Shown here piece after piece: positions 8,841-16,966 of a DNA stretch of 64,000 nucleotides (position 1 is the first letter of the stretch; each line of letters opens with the position of its first letter). The position numbers and the translations under genes are program-made. The DNA comes from SZUA-430 sp040381215 (lineage in GTDB: Bacteria > Pseudomonadota > Alphaproteobacteria > Micropepsales > Micropepsaceae), in contig JBEIHO010000007.1 in the NCBI GenBank assembly GCA_040381215.1, positions 8,792 through 72,791 on the forward strand, in the 5' to 3' direction. A model generated the notes under the pieces. That model was not told the origin of the DNA, did no database searches, and was given only the letters and a program-made list of their open reading frames with translations.

Positions 8841-9604
8841 GCGGCCCCCGGCCCAGGGGCCGGCACCAGGCGATGCACGAGCCCTGTCGAGATCCGCGAC
8901 AGCAAATGGAGGGCGCGGGAAGTCCTGTTCGGAATGATCAGCGCGCCGCCGCGCCCGCACCGCTGCCACGCCACTCGCGCAACGTCCTCGGCTGACATGA
9001 CCCCGCCAGCCTCCTCAGCCCGCCGCACCGAGCGAGGTTTCGTGAGGTTCTCGCGATCAAACCCCGGGGTCTGTGTCGCCGGCGGACACAGGACCTGCAC
9101 GCACACCCCGTGCGGCGCCAGCTCATGACGCAAGGACTGGCCGAAGCCGACCACGGCATGCTTCGTCGCCGCATAGATCGACCAGCCGAACAATCCGACA
9201 TACCCGAGATCGGATGACGTCAAGATGAGCTGCCCCCGGCCTGCCGCCATCATGGCCGGCGCCAGCGCCCGCGCGACATTCACCGTTCCGACCGCATTGG
9301 TGGCAAACATGCCCGTTGCATCATCCTCGGCCACCTCGTCGAGGAAAGCCGCCCGCGCATATCCGGCGCAATGGAAGACGCGGTCGACAGCCCCGCCCGC
9401 AAGAAGGCGCTGCGCGGCCTCGCGAACCGCAACCATGTCCCTGACATCGACCGACTGGCGGCCATGAGCCCCTGACGTCACGCGGGCGGCATCGAGCCGC
9501 CCCTCATCACGTCCCCAGATTTCGACGAACGCGCCCTCGCGAACAGCCAGCGTCGCAATGGCGAGCCCGATACCCTCGGACCCGCCCGTGACAAGGACCC
9601 GCAA
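8834..9604 (-). CDS. SDR oxidoreductase, 3-ketodihydrosphingosine reductase-like
   Basis: A short-chain dehydrogenase of 256 residues. The nucleotide-binding TGGSEGIG is at residues 6-13, a serine of LTSSD at 130-131, and the catalytic Tyr144/Lys148 in YAATK. After the active site comes CPPATQTPGFDREN (from about residue 173) followed by TKP. This resembles the PP-D/T-TPGF-EN-KP signature of 3-ketodihydrosphingosine reductases (KDSR) and suggests a lipid keto-acyl substrate; that is inference. The likely start is TTG at 9604, 11 bases after the sdhA stop, which puts it at the end of the sdhC-sdhD-sdhA operon where sdhB is normally found. Confidence 0.8.
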   Translation of the reverse strand: MRVLVTGGSEGIGLAIATLAVREGAFVEIWGRDEGRLDAARVTSGAHGRQSVDVRDMVAVREAAQRLLAGGAVDRVFHCAGYARAAFLDEVAEDDATGMFATNAVGTVNVARALAPAMMAAGRGQLILTSSDLGYVGLFGWSIYAATKHAVVGFGQSLRHELAPHGVCVQVLCPPATQTPGFDRENLTKPRSVRRAEEAGGVMSAEDVARVAWQRCGRGGALIIPNRTSRALHLLSRISTGLVHRLVPAPGPGAAR

Positions 9605-9615
9605 GCGCCCGCCGC

Positions 9616-11403
9616 TCAGTACGTGCGCGCCTTCGGCGCGATATACTCGACGTCGTTCGACAGCGTGTAGGTATGAACAGGGCGATAGTCGATCTTCACC
9701 TTGCCCGTCTGCGAATCGAACCAGGCCAGCGTGTGCTTCATCCAGTTCTGGTCATCGCGCTTCGGGAAATCCTCGCGCGCATGGGCGCCGCGGCTTTCCT
9801 CGCGGATGTGTGCACCTTCGACGGTCACGGCCGCCTGCGAGATCAGGTTGTCGAACTCCAGCGTCTCCACCAGGTCCGAGTTCCAGATCAGCGAACGATC
9901 CTTGATGCCGATCTCCGGCATCTCGCGATGAACGCCCGCGACCAGGTCACAACCTTCCTTCAGCACGTCCTTGGCGCGGAACACGGCGCAATGGTCCTGC
10001 ATCGCCTTCTGCATGCGACGCCGCAACTCCGCCGTCGGCACTTTGCCCTTGGCATTGCGGAAGCGGTCGAGGCGCGCCAAGGCGTTTTCACCGGCGTCCT
10101 TTGCAAGGTTTGCCTGCCGCTCGCCCGGCTTGACGTCATCGGCGCACTTCAGGCCCGCCGCACGCCCGAACACGACAAGGTCGATGAGCGAGTTCGATCC
10201 AAGACGGTTCGCGCCATGCACCGACACGCAAGCCGCCTCGCCGATCGCCATCAGGCCCGGCACCACGGTATCGGCATTGCCGTCCTTCTTCGTCAGGACT
10301 TCGCCGTGATAATTCGTCGGAATGCCGCCCATGTTGTAGTGCACCGTCGGCAGCACCGGGATCGGCTTCTTGGTCACGTCGACACCGGAGAAGATCCGCG
10401 CCGACTCCGAAATGCCCGGCGGGCGCTCGTGAATGATCTTCGGATCCAGATGGCTCAGGTGCAGGTGGATATGATCCTTGTTGGGACCACAGCCCCGCCC
10501 CTCGCGGATCTCGATCGTCATCGCACGACTGACGACATCGCGTGAGGCCAGGTCCTTGGCATTGGGCGCATAGCGCTCCATGAAACGCTCGCCATTGCCA
10601 TTGGTAAGATAACCGCCCTCGCCGCGCACACCCTCGGTGATCAGCACGCCGGCGCCGAACACGCCCGTCGGATGGAACTGCACGAACTCCATGTCCTGCA
10701 GCGGCAGGCCCGCGCGCAGCACCATGGCATTGCCATCACCCGTGCAGGTATGGGCAGAGGTGCAATTCTGGTACGCGCGTCCATAGCCGCCCGTGGCAAG
10801 CACGACCTTGGACGCGCGGAAGCGATGGATCGAGCCATCATCGAGGCACCACGCCATGACGCCGCGACAGCGCCCGTCCTCCATGATCAGGTCGAGGGCG
10901 AAATACTCGATGAAGAACGATGCATCATAGCGCAGGCTCTGGCCGTAGAGCGTGTGCAGCATGGCATGGCCCGTGCGGTCAGCCGCAGCGCAGGTGCGCT
11001 GGATCGGTGCCTTGCCGAAATCCTTCGTCATGCCGCCGAAGGCCCGCTGGTAGATCTTGCCATCCTCGGTGCGCGAGAACGGCACGCCGAAGTGCTCCAG
11101 TTCGTACACCGCTTCCGGCGCATTGCGGCACAGGTACTCGATCGCATCCTGGTCACCCAGCCAGTCCGACCCCTTGACGGTGTCGTACATGTGCCAGCGC
11201 CAGTCATCCGCCTCCATGTTGCCGAGCGCGGCCGAGATCCCGCCCTGCGCCGCAACCGTGTGGCTGCGGGTCGGGAAGACCTTGCTGACATTGGCCACGC
11301 GCAGGCCGCGCTTGGCGGCTTCCAGCGTGGCCCTCAGGCCGGAACCACCGGCGCCAACGACAACGACGTCGAATGTGTGGTCGGTGATGGAATAAGCAGA
11401 CAT
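9616..11403 (-). CDS. sdhA: Succinate dehydrogenase flavoprotein subunit SdhA
   Basis: The catalytic subunit of complex II, which oxidises succinate to fumarate. The 595 residues show the FAD-binding VVVVGAGGSGLRA, the flavinylation histidine His48 in SHTVAAQGG, HPTGVFGAGVLITEGVRGEGG, the active-site region LASRDVVSRA, and the C-terminal HTLAWFD and KIDYRPV. It lies 17 bases after sdhD and is followed by the SDR gene, not sdhB. Confidence 0.98.
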   Translation of the reverse strand: MSAYSITDHTFDVVVVGAGGSGLRATLEAAKRGLRVANVSKVFPTRSHTVAAQGGISAALGNMEADDWRWHMYDTVKGSDWLGDQDAIEYLCRNAPEAVYELEHFGVPFSRTEDGKIYQRAFGGMTKDFGKAPIQRTCAAADRTGHAMLHTLYGQSLRYDASFFIEYFALDLIMEDGRCRGVMAWCLDDGSIHRFRASKVVLATGGYGRAYQNCTSAHTCTGDGNAMVLRAGLPLQDMEFVQFHPTGVFGAGVLITEGVRGEGGYLTNGNGERFMERYAPNAKDLASRDVVSRAMTIEIREGRGCGPNKDHIHLHLSHLDPKIIHERPPGISESARIFSGVDVTKKPIPVLPTVHYNMGGIPTNYHGEVLTKKDGNADTVVPGLMAIGEAACVSVHGANRLGSNSLIDLVVFGRAAGLKCADDVKPGERQANLAKDAGENALARLDRFRNAKGKVPTAELRRRMQKAMQDHCAVFRAKDVLKEGCDLVAGVHREMPEIGIKDRSLIWNSDLVETLEFDNLISQAAVTVEGAHIREESRGAHAREDFPKRDDQNWMKHTLAWFDSQTGKVKIDYRPVHTYTLSNDVEYIAPKARTY

Positions 11404-11420
11404 GGAGCGAGCCTCGGGGG

Positions 11421-11795
11421 TTAGACGATGATGCGCAGCACGGAGACCAGACAGGTCACCGCCACGGCAAGAACGGCAAAGTGGAGAAGCACGAGCAGCG
11501 CGACCTTCGTGCCCTCGTTATGGATGTAGTCCTCGATCACGACCTTGAGGCCGAGCAGCATGTGAAACAGCCCCGCGATGACGAACATCGCGATCCCGAT
11601 CGCGTTGAGCGGCTGGGCAAGGAAGATCAGGACATCGGCATGCGGCGCACCCGCGTGGCGCGCAACAGACCACACGAACCAGATCGTCAGCGGCAGCAGC
11701 ACGATCGCCGACAGGCGCTGGTGCCAGAAATGCATGGTGCCGGACTTGGCTGAACCATGGCCGCGAACGCGGCCGAGCGGCGTACGGATCGTCAT
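11421..11795 (-). CDS. sdhD: Succinate dehydrogenase membrane anchor subunit SdhD
   Basis: A membrane anchor of complex II with 124 residues. The start at ATG 11795 makes the classic ATGA overlap with the sdhC stop; an ATG at 11801 is the alternative, and the longer frame upstream is only sdhC read in another frame. The N-terminus TPLGRVRGHGSAKSGT.HFWHQRLSAIVL is the alphaproteobacterial SdhD signature. Three membrane helices follow, with the heme-ligand histidine in GLFHMLLGLKVVIEDY. It helps bind heme b and ubiquinone. Confidence 0.94.
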   Translation of the reverse strand: MTIRTPLGRVRGHGSAKSGTMHFWHQRLSAIVLLPLTIWFVWSVARHAGAPHADVLIFLAQPLNAIGIAMFVIAGLFHMLLGLKVVIEDYIHNEGTKVALLVLLHFAVLAVAVTCLVSVLRIIV

Positions 11796-12211
11796 TGCCA
11801 TGCCCCCATCGATTGGTTGGCCACAATCCAGATCAGCGCCGTCGTGATGACCGTTGCACCATAGACAAGCAGGCCCGACCTGTTGGCCGACTTCATGTCG
11901 AAGCCGACGCCCGCATCCCAGAACAGGTGCCGCACGCCGTTCAGCGCGTGATAGACGAGCGCAAGCGTGAACCCGAACAGGACCAGCTGTCCGAACCAGT
12001 GGCCAGCCACGCTCTCGAACACGCCGTAGGACTCCGCACCGTCCGACGCCGCGTACAGCCACCACGCAAGCAGCAAGGTACCCGCGGACAGACCAACACC
12101 GGTGATGCGATGCAGGATCGACGTCCCCATCGTGATGGGCCAGCGATAGATCTGGAGATGCGGCGCGAGCGGCCTGGCCGCTGTGCGCCTCTTGGCGGAG
12201 GCCTCAGGCAT
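11792..12211 (-). CDS. sdhC: Succinate dehydrogenase cytochrome b556 subunit SdhC
   Basis: The large cytochrome subunit of complex II and first gene of sdhC-sdhD-sdhA. The 139 residues begin with a basic N-terminus, then RPLAPHLQIYRWPITM and SILHRITGVGLSAG, the family signature. The second signature HALNGVRHLFWD, with the heme histidine, lies between membrane helices 2 and 3. Three transmembrane helices are evident. The promoter should lie in the 125-base gap to the divergent HAD gene. Confidence 0.95.
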   Translation of the reverse strand: MPEASAKRRTAARPLAPHLQIYRWPITMGTSILHRITGVGLSAGTLLLAWWLYAASDGAESYGVFESVAGHWFGQLVLFGFTLALVYHALNGVRHLFWDAGVGFDMKSANRSGLLVYGATVITTALIWIVANQSMGAWQ

Positions 12212-12336
12212 GGTGGGAGATCCTCGATTGCATATCGGAATGGAAAATCAGGAACATTCGACTACTAATTTTCACAAGCGGACTGTATGAGCAAGCAGGA
12301 CTTGCCCGCAAAAGGGTTGCCATCGGGGACGTTTCG

Positions 12337-12966
12337 ATGTTTGAGGCCGTGATCTTTGACTTTGGCGGTGTGATCACCGAGAGCCCTTTCGAAGCCTTTA
12401 ACCGTCTGGAAACCAGCCTCGGAATTTCACCGGACACGGTCCGTCGAATCAACGCGACAAATCCGGACACCAACGCCTGGGCCATGTTCGAACGGTCAGA
12501 GATAGACACCGTCGAGTTCGACCGACGTTTTTCCGCGGAAGCCGCAGCGTTTGGCGTCACGCTCTCCGGACGCGACGTCCTGTCATGTCTCCAGGGTTCT
12601 GTGCGTCCACGCATGCTCGAGGCTCTGAAGCGCATTTCGGGCCGGTACAAGACCGGGTGCATCACGAACAACGTGCGCAGCGACGGACCGGACCATGCGA
12701 CAAGGGATCCGAGGGTTGCCGAGGCCTTCGCCCTTTTTGGCCATGTTATCGAGTCATCGAAGCTCGGCATCCGCAAACCCGACCCGCGCATCTACGGCCT
12801 GATGCTCGAGCACCTGGGCGTGGAGGCGGCGAAGGCCATCTACCTCGACGACCTCGGCGTCAATTTGAAGCCGGCCAAGGCCCTGGGCATGACCACCATC
12901 AAGGTCGTCACCGGCGACGATGCGATCGCAAACCTCGAGGCTCTTCTGGGAACGCGCCTGGGCTGA
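12337..12966 (+). CDS. HAD superfamily hydrolase (subfamily IA)
   Basis: A 209-residue cytosolic hydrolase. Motif I is VIFDFGGVI with nucleophile Asp8 but glycine at position +2 (DFGG rather than DxD), a feature of the YihX and epoxide-hydrolase N-terminal phosphatase branch. Motif II is in CITNNVRSD, motif III at SSKLGIRKPDPRIY, and motif IV in AIYLDDLGVNLKPAKALGM. Family members dephosphorylate small sugar phosphates or are dehalogenases; the substrate is not readable. It is divergent from sdhC and convergent with the VOC gene. Confidence 0.85.
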   Translation: MFEAVIFDFGGVITESPFEAFNRLETSLGISPDTVRRINATNPDTNAWAMFERSEIDTVEFDRRFSAEAAAFGVTLSGRDVLSCLQGSVRPRMLEALKRISGRYKTGCITNNVRSDGPDHATRDPRVAEAFALFGHVIESSKLGIRKPDPRIYGLMLEHLGVEAAKAIYLDDLGVNLKPAKALGMTTIKVVTGDDAIANLEALLGTRLG

Positions 12967-12998
12967 CCGGCAAGGTTAACGAACCAGCCGCCCGCGGC

Positions 12999-13424
12999 TC
13001 ACGACCTGGCAAAAATGGCACGCTCATCCTCGAACGCCTTGATCTCCAGCGCATTGCCGGACGGGTCAAGGAAAAACATGGTGAATTGCTCGCCAGCCTG
13101 ACCCTTGAACCGCACTTGCGGCTCAATGATGAACCGCACATTTTTTGCCTTGAGGGAATCCGAAATTTCCCTGAATTTTGAAGGACTTACGATCAGTCCG
13201 AAATGCCGCACCGGCACCTGCTCGCCATCAACCTCATTTGCCCCTTCACACGCCCCCCCGGACGCGCTCAAATGGGCCACGATCTGATGTCCGAAAAAGT
13301 CGAAATCGACCCACTCGGACGAAGACCGACCTTCCATACATCCAAGCACGTCGCCGTAGAACCTGCGCGCAGCTTCGAGGTCATGGACGGGAAAGGCGAG
13401 ATGAAAACGGGGACGCTCGTTCAT
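12999..13424 (-). CDS. VOC/glyoxalase superfamily protein
   Basis: A 141-residue protein with two beta-alpha-beta-beta-beta units of the vicinal oxygen chelate fold. Metal-ligand positions can be suggested: His8 in FHLAFPV, a histidine in RHFGLIV, and a glutamate near the C-terminus in FLDPSGNALEIKAF. The pattern FPVHDLEAARRFYGDVLGC and the FFLDPSGN end are diagnostic. These proteins include glyoxalases, dioxygenases and resistance proteins; no specific reaction can be assigned. It is divergent from the metalloprotease gene at 13491. Confidence 0.86.
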   Translation of the reverse strand: MNERPRFHLAFPVHDLEAARRFYGDVLGCMEGRSSSEWVDFDFFGHQIVAHLSASGGACEGANEVDGEQVPVRHFGLIVSPSKFREISDSLKAKNVRFIIEPQVRFKGQAGEQFTMFFLDPSGNALEIKAFEDERAIFARS

Positions 13425-13490
13425 GTCGTCTCCAGACGAAAGAGTGATGACGCGCGGCAGTGGACTTCAAACATCGAGGGTAAACAAGAG

Positions 13491-14222
13491 TTGGGCAAGT
13501 CACAGCAACGCACGTTGAGGATCGCAGGTCAGTCCGTGCCGGTAAAGGTGCGCCTGAACCCCCGCGCCCGTCGCCTGATCGTGAAGGTCCACCCCTCGAC
13601 GGGTGAAGTTGCCGTCGTCGCACCATCAAGCCGCTCTCTTCCCAAGGCCCTCGACTTTGCCCGCCAGGAAGGTGAATGGATCGCCGACCGCCTGTCGCGC
13701 GTTCCCGAGCGCATCCCGCTTCGCGCCGGCCAGACCATCCCCTATCGCGGCACCCCGCATGTCATTCGCTCGACCCCTGATGAACGCGGCGGTGTCTGGA
13801 TCGACCTCGAGGCAGACAAGCCGCTCATACGCGTGGCAGGGTTCTGGGAACACATCCCCCGCCGGGTGGAGGACTGGCTCAGGAAACAGGCCCGCGCGCA
13901 GATCACGCGCCGCATCTCGGCTCTCGCCGATCAATTGGGGGTCTCCCCATCGCGCATCACCGTGCGCGATGCCGCAAGCCGCTGGGGATCCTGCTCGTCG
14001 CGCGGCGCGATATCCGTGTCGTGGCGACTGATCATGGCACCCGGCTTCGTGCTCAACTATGTGTGCGCCCACGAAGTGGCACACCTGCGCGAAATGAACC
14101 ACGGACGCCGCTTCTGGCGCCTCGTCGACGAACTCGTCGGCAGCGCGGAAACCGAATTGGCACAAGCCTGGCTGCGCGACAACGGAACGGAACTTCACCG
14201 CTACGCAGCGACCGAGGACTGA
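13491..14222 (+). CDS. YgjP-like (DUF45) zinc metalloprotease family protein
   Basis: A 243-residue protein of the M48-related YgjP/SprT-like family. The zinc motif HEVAHLREMNHGRRFW places ligands at His194, His198 and probably His204, with Glu195 as catalytic base. RWGSCSSRGAISVSWRL just before it is the family signature. The TTG start at 13491 is chosen because the frame upstream runs antisense through the VOC gene and lacks family residues; a GAGGG lies 11 bases before it, so the start is uncertain. No signal peptide, so cytosolic. Confidence 0.85.
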   Translation: MGKSQQRTLRIAGQSVPVKVRLNPRARRLIVKVHPSTGEVAVVAPSSRSLPKALDFARQEGEWIADRLSRVPERIPLRAGQTIPYRGTPHVIRSTPDERGGVWIDLEADKPLIRVAGFWEHIPRRVEDWLRKQARAQITRRISALADQLGVSPSRITVRDAASRWGSCSSRGAISVSWRLIMAPGFVLNYVCAHEVAHLREMNHGRRFWRLVDELVGSAETELAQAWLRDNGTELHRYAATED

Positions 14223-14225
14223 AGT

Positions 14226-16211
14226 TCAATTCTGTCGGGGTGCCTCGTCCGCCCCCTGCAGGATCTGGCCCAGCAATTCATCGAAGGCAGAAGTCGACGC
14301 AACCCCCGAGGGCGCGTCGGCACCAACCTGGTCAACACCCGGCAAGGGCAGGATCGGCTGGTTGGCCGATGCGCGCGTCATGAAGCCCTTCCACGCCTGC
14401 GCCGGCAAGGTGCCGCCCGTGATCTGCTTCCCGCCCCCCGGCCCACGATCGCTGCCAATCCAGACACCGGCGACAAGCTGGCGCGTATAGCCAACGAACC
14501 AGGCATCCTTGAAGTCCTGTGTCGTTCCGGTCTTGCCCGCCACGGGCCGCGCACCAAGATCAGCCTGCCGCCCGGTTCCATTGCGCACGGCATGCACCAG
14601 CATCTGGTTCATCTGCCCGACATGGACGGGATCGACGACACGCCCCATGCCCGAACCAGTGCGCGCATAGACCACGTCTCCATCCTGCGAAAGGATACGC
14701 TTGACGCCGTACATGATCGCCCCGTCGCCCCCGTTGGCAAAGGGCGCATACGCCGTGACAAGCTCGGCGAGCGTCACCTCGGACGTACCCAGCGCCAGCG
14801 AGGGAACCGCCGAAAGATCGGACACGATGCCAAGCCGCCGCGCCACCGCGGCAACAGCCTCCGGCGTCTCCTGCAGGCAGAGCTGCACGGGCACCGTGTT
14901 GACCGACTTGGCCAACGCATCCGCAAGCGTCATCTCGCCCTCGAAGCCCGGCGCATAGTTCTCCGGCTTCCAGTCACGGAACTTGACCGGTTGGTCGACC
15001 ACGATGCTTTCCGGCGTTGCTCCCGCCTCAAGCGCAGTCAGGTAGACAAACGGCTTGAACGCCGACCCGGGCTGCCGGCGCGCAACCGTAGCCCGGTTGA
15101 AGAGCCCCTGCGCATTCTCGCGACCACCGATCATCGCCCGCAGCGCACCATCAGGCGTCATGGCCAGCATCGCAACTTGCAGCGCTTCACGCCCGGGCGC
15201 CCCGAGCACCCCCATGACCGCCTCTTCAGCCTGCCGCTGCATGTCAAGGTCTAGCGTCGTCTCGACGATGATGTTGCCTTCCAGAGTGCCCGCGAGGTCC
15301 TTGAGTTGCCCCTGCACCCAGTCGACGAAATAGACGCTTCCCTTGCCAAAAAGGCTGGGAGCGAATTTTGGCCGCGTACGCAGGGCCTCCGCCCGTATGG
15401 CCTCCGAGATGGCACCAGTCTCGACCATGACCTGCAGCACCACGCGCGATCGCTCAAGCGCAAGATCGCTCCCATTGGCCGGCGAATAACGTGACGGCGC
15501 CTTGAGCAGGCCCGCAAGAATGGCGCCTTCAACAAGGCTGAGCTGGCTTGCCGGCTTGTTGAAATAGCGGCGCGATGCCTCGTCGATACCCTCTGCCCCG
15601 GCGCCGAAATAGACCTTGTTCAGATAAAGGGACAGGATCTCGTCTTTGGTGAACGAGGCCTCGAGATACAGCGCAAGGACCGCCTCCTGGATCTTGCGAA
15701 ACATCGTGCGGTCGGGACGCAGGAACAGGTTCTTGGCAAGTTGCTGCGTTATCGTCGATCCACCCTGGACCACGCGCCCTTCCTGCAGGTTCACCCAGAG
15801 CGCGCGCCCGAGCCCGCGCACATCGATCCCGAAATGCGACCGGAACCGGCGATCCTCGCTGGCGATGACGGCCTCGACCACGTGGTCTGGCAAGGCATCT
15901 ACCGGGACATGATCCTGCGAAAGCCGCCCTCGTCGGGCGATGACCTTGCCGTGCACATCGAGGAACGTCACAGTCTGGCTGCTCTGCCCACCGAGAAGTC
16001 CATCCATCGACGGCAGGTCCTTGGCGATGAAGGCAAGCAGTGCCGCCATGCCAACCGCCCCCCAAACGAGGACGAGCGTCATCGTGTAGGCCACGCGACC
16101 AAGCGCCCCTCCACGAGAGGGCGCAGCCGCACCATCGACGTGACGCGGCTTGCGCCCGCCGCCACGTGGATCGGACGGACCCTTCCCGTTCTTCTTGTGC
16201 GACTTTCCCAT
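14226..16211 (-). CDS. Class A penicillin-binding protein (PBP1A family, 1C-like length)
   Basis: A bifunctional peptidoglycan glycosyltransferase and DD-transpeptidase of 661 residues. A basic cytoplasmic tail (1-38) precedes one membrane helix (about 41-62). The GT51 domain has the catalytic Glu119 in SEDRRFRSHFGID and GGSTITQQLAKN at 150-161. The transpeptidase domain has Ser383 and Lys386 in PGSAFKPF, SVN at 436-438 and KTG at 560-562. It is shorter than classical PBP1A because the OB-like insert is missing. A separate single gene, convergent with the YgjP-like gene. Confidence 0.93.
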   Translation of the reverse strand: MGKSHKKNGKGPSDPRGGGRKPRHVDGAAAPSRGGALGRVAYTMTLVLVWGAVGMAALLAFIAKDLPSMDGLLGGQSSQTVTFLDVHGKVIARRGRLSQDHVPVDALPDHVVEAVIASEDRRFRSHFGIDVRGLGRALWVNLQEGRVVQGGSTITQQLAKNLFLRPDRTMFRKIQEAVLALYLEASFTKDEILSLYLNKVYFGAGAEGIDEASRRYFNKPASQLSLVEGAILAGLLKAPSRYSPANGSDLALERSRVVLQVMVETGAISEAIRAEALRTRPKFAPSLFGKGSVYFVDWVQGQLKDLAGTLEGNIIVETTLDLDMQRQAEEAVMGVLGAPGREALQVAMLAMTPDGALRAMIGGRENAQGLFNRATVARRQPGSAFKPFVYLTALEAGATPESIVVDQPVKFRDWKPENYAPGFEGEMTLADALAKSVNTVPVQLCLQETPEAVAAVARRLGIVSDLSAVPSLALGTSEVTLAELVTAYAPFANGGDGAIMYGVKRILSQDGDVVYARTGSGMGRVVDPVHVGQMNQMLVHAVRNGTGRQADLGARPVAGKTGTTQDFKDAWFVGYTRQLVAGVWIGSDRGPGGGKQITGGTLPAQAWKGFMTRASANQPILPLPGVDQVGADAPSGVASTSAFDELLGQILQGADEAPRQN

Positions 16212-16388
16212 GCCGGCTGCCAGACGCGCTGTTTAACCCGTTTTTAGGGGGCCGGCATTAACAGCGCTTGAAGAGCGCCCCGCAGGCATCTCCATGGAAC
16301 CAGTTCATTGCTGTGGAAAATGCTGCTAGAAACAACGCGGTGCGCGGCAAACCTCGCGCAACAGTCAGGCTTGAAAGAGGACAAACCA

Positions 16389-16958
16389 ATGCGAGCGGGA
16401 TTTGCACTGGCGCTGGTCGCAGTTCTGTTGACGGTCAACACGGCCACTGCCAACAACAAGAAGCCCTTCGGTGGAATTTTCTCCGGCGACCCCATCGTGG
16501 AGGCGGCACAGAAAGGCGCACTCGAGGATGCAAAGGCAGCCCTCGTCGACGGGGCCTCTGCCAATGCGAGAGCGCCTGACGGCACACCCGTGCTCATCCT
16601 GGCGGTTCAGGCCGGCAGCACGGAACTGGTCGACCTCCTGCTCGCGAATGGCGCCCGCACCGACGCCAGGGGCAACGACGAAGCCACAGCCCTCACGACA
16701 GCCGCCACCATCGGCAACACCGAGATCGTCATCCTCCTTCTCGACAAGGGGGCAGACATCGACGCAACAGGCTCGCTCAGGGAACCCGCCATCATCAAGG
16801 CCACCCGCTCACGCCACAACACGACCGTGGCAGCGCTGATCGCGCGAGGAGCCGATCTCGAAGAGACGGATGCGGCAGGCGCCACCGCCCTCGAGATCGC
16901 CGAGCGCGCGGGATGGCAAGACACCATCGACATCCTCAGGAAAGCGACAAAGCCATAG
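16389..16958 (+). CDS. Exported ankyrin-repeat protein
   Basis: A 189-residue protein with a signal peptide (about 1-21, VNTATA-NN) and about four ankyrin repeats, seen as repeated DGTPVLILAVQAGSTELVDLLLANGA-like 33-residue units: one at about 60, one at 92 (NDEATALTTAATIGN), one at 125, and one at 158 (DAAGATALEIAERAGW). The start at ATG 16389 has AGAGG eight bases upstream; the frame further up lacks a signal peptide. Such periplasmic ankyrin proteins mediate protein contacts; the partner is unknown. The stop is only 8 bases before regB, which suggests cotranscription with the redox kinase. Confidence 0.86.
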   Translation: MRAGFALALVAVLLTVNTATANNKKPFGGIFSGDPIVEAAQKGALEDAKAALVDGASANARAPDGTPVLILAVQAGSTELVDLLLANGARTDARGNDEATALTTAATIGNTEIVILLLDKGADIDATGSLREPAIIKATRSRHNTTVAALIARGADLEETDAAGATALEIAERAGWQDTIDILRKATKP

Positions 16959-16966
16959 ACCCCCGC

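Noticed and set aside
12337..12966. A haloacid dehalogenase by name
   Set aside because: The DFGG motif with glycine in place of the second aspartate fits the YihX/epoxide-hydrolase-like phosphatase branch at least as well, so only the superfamily is called.
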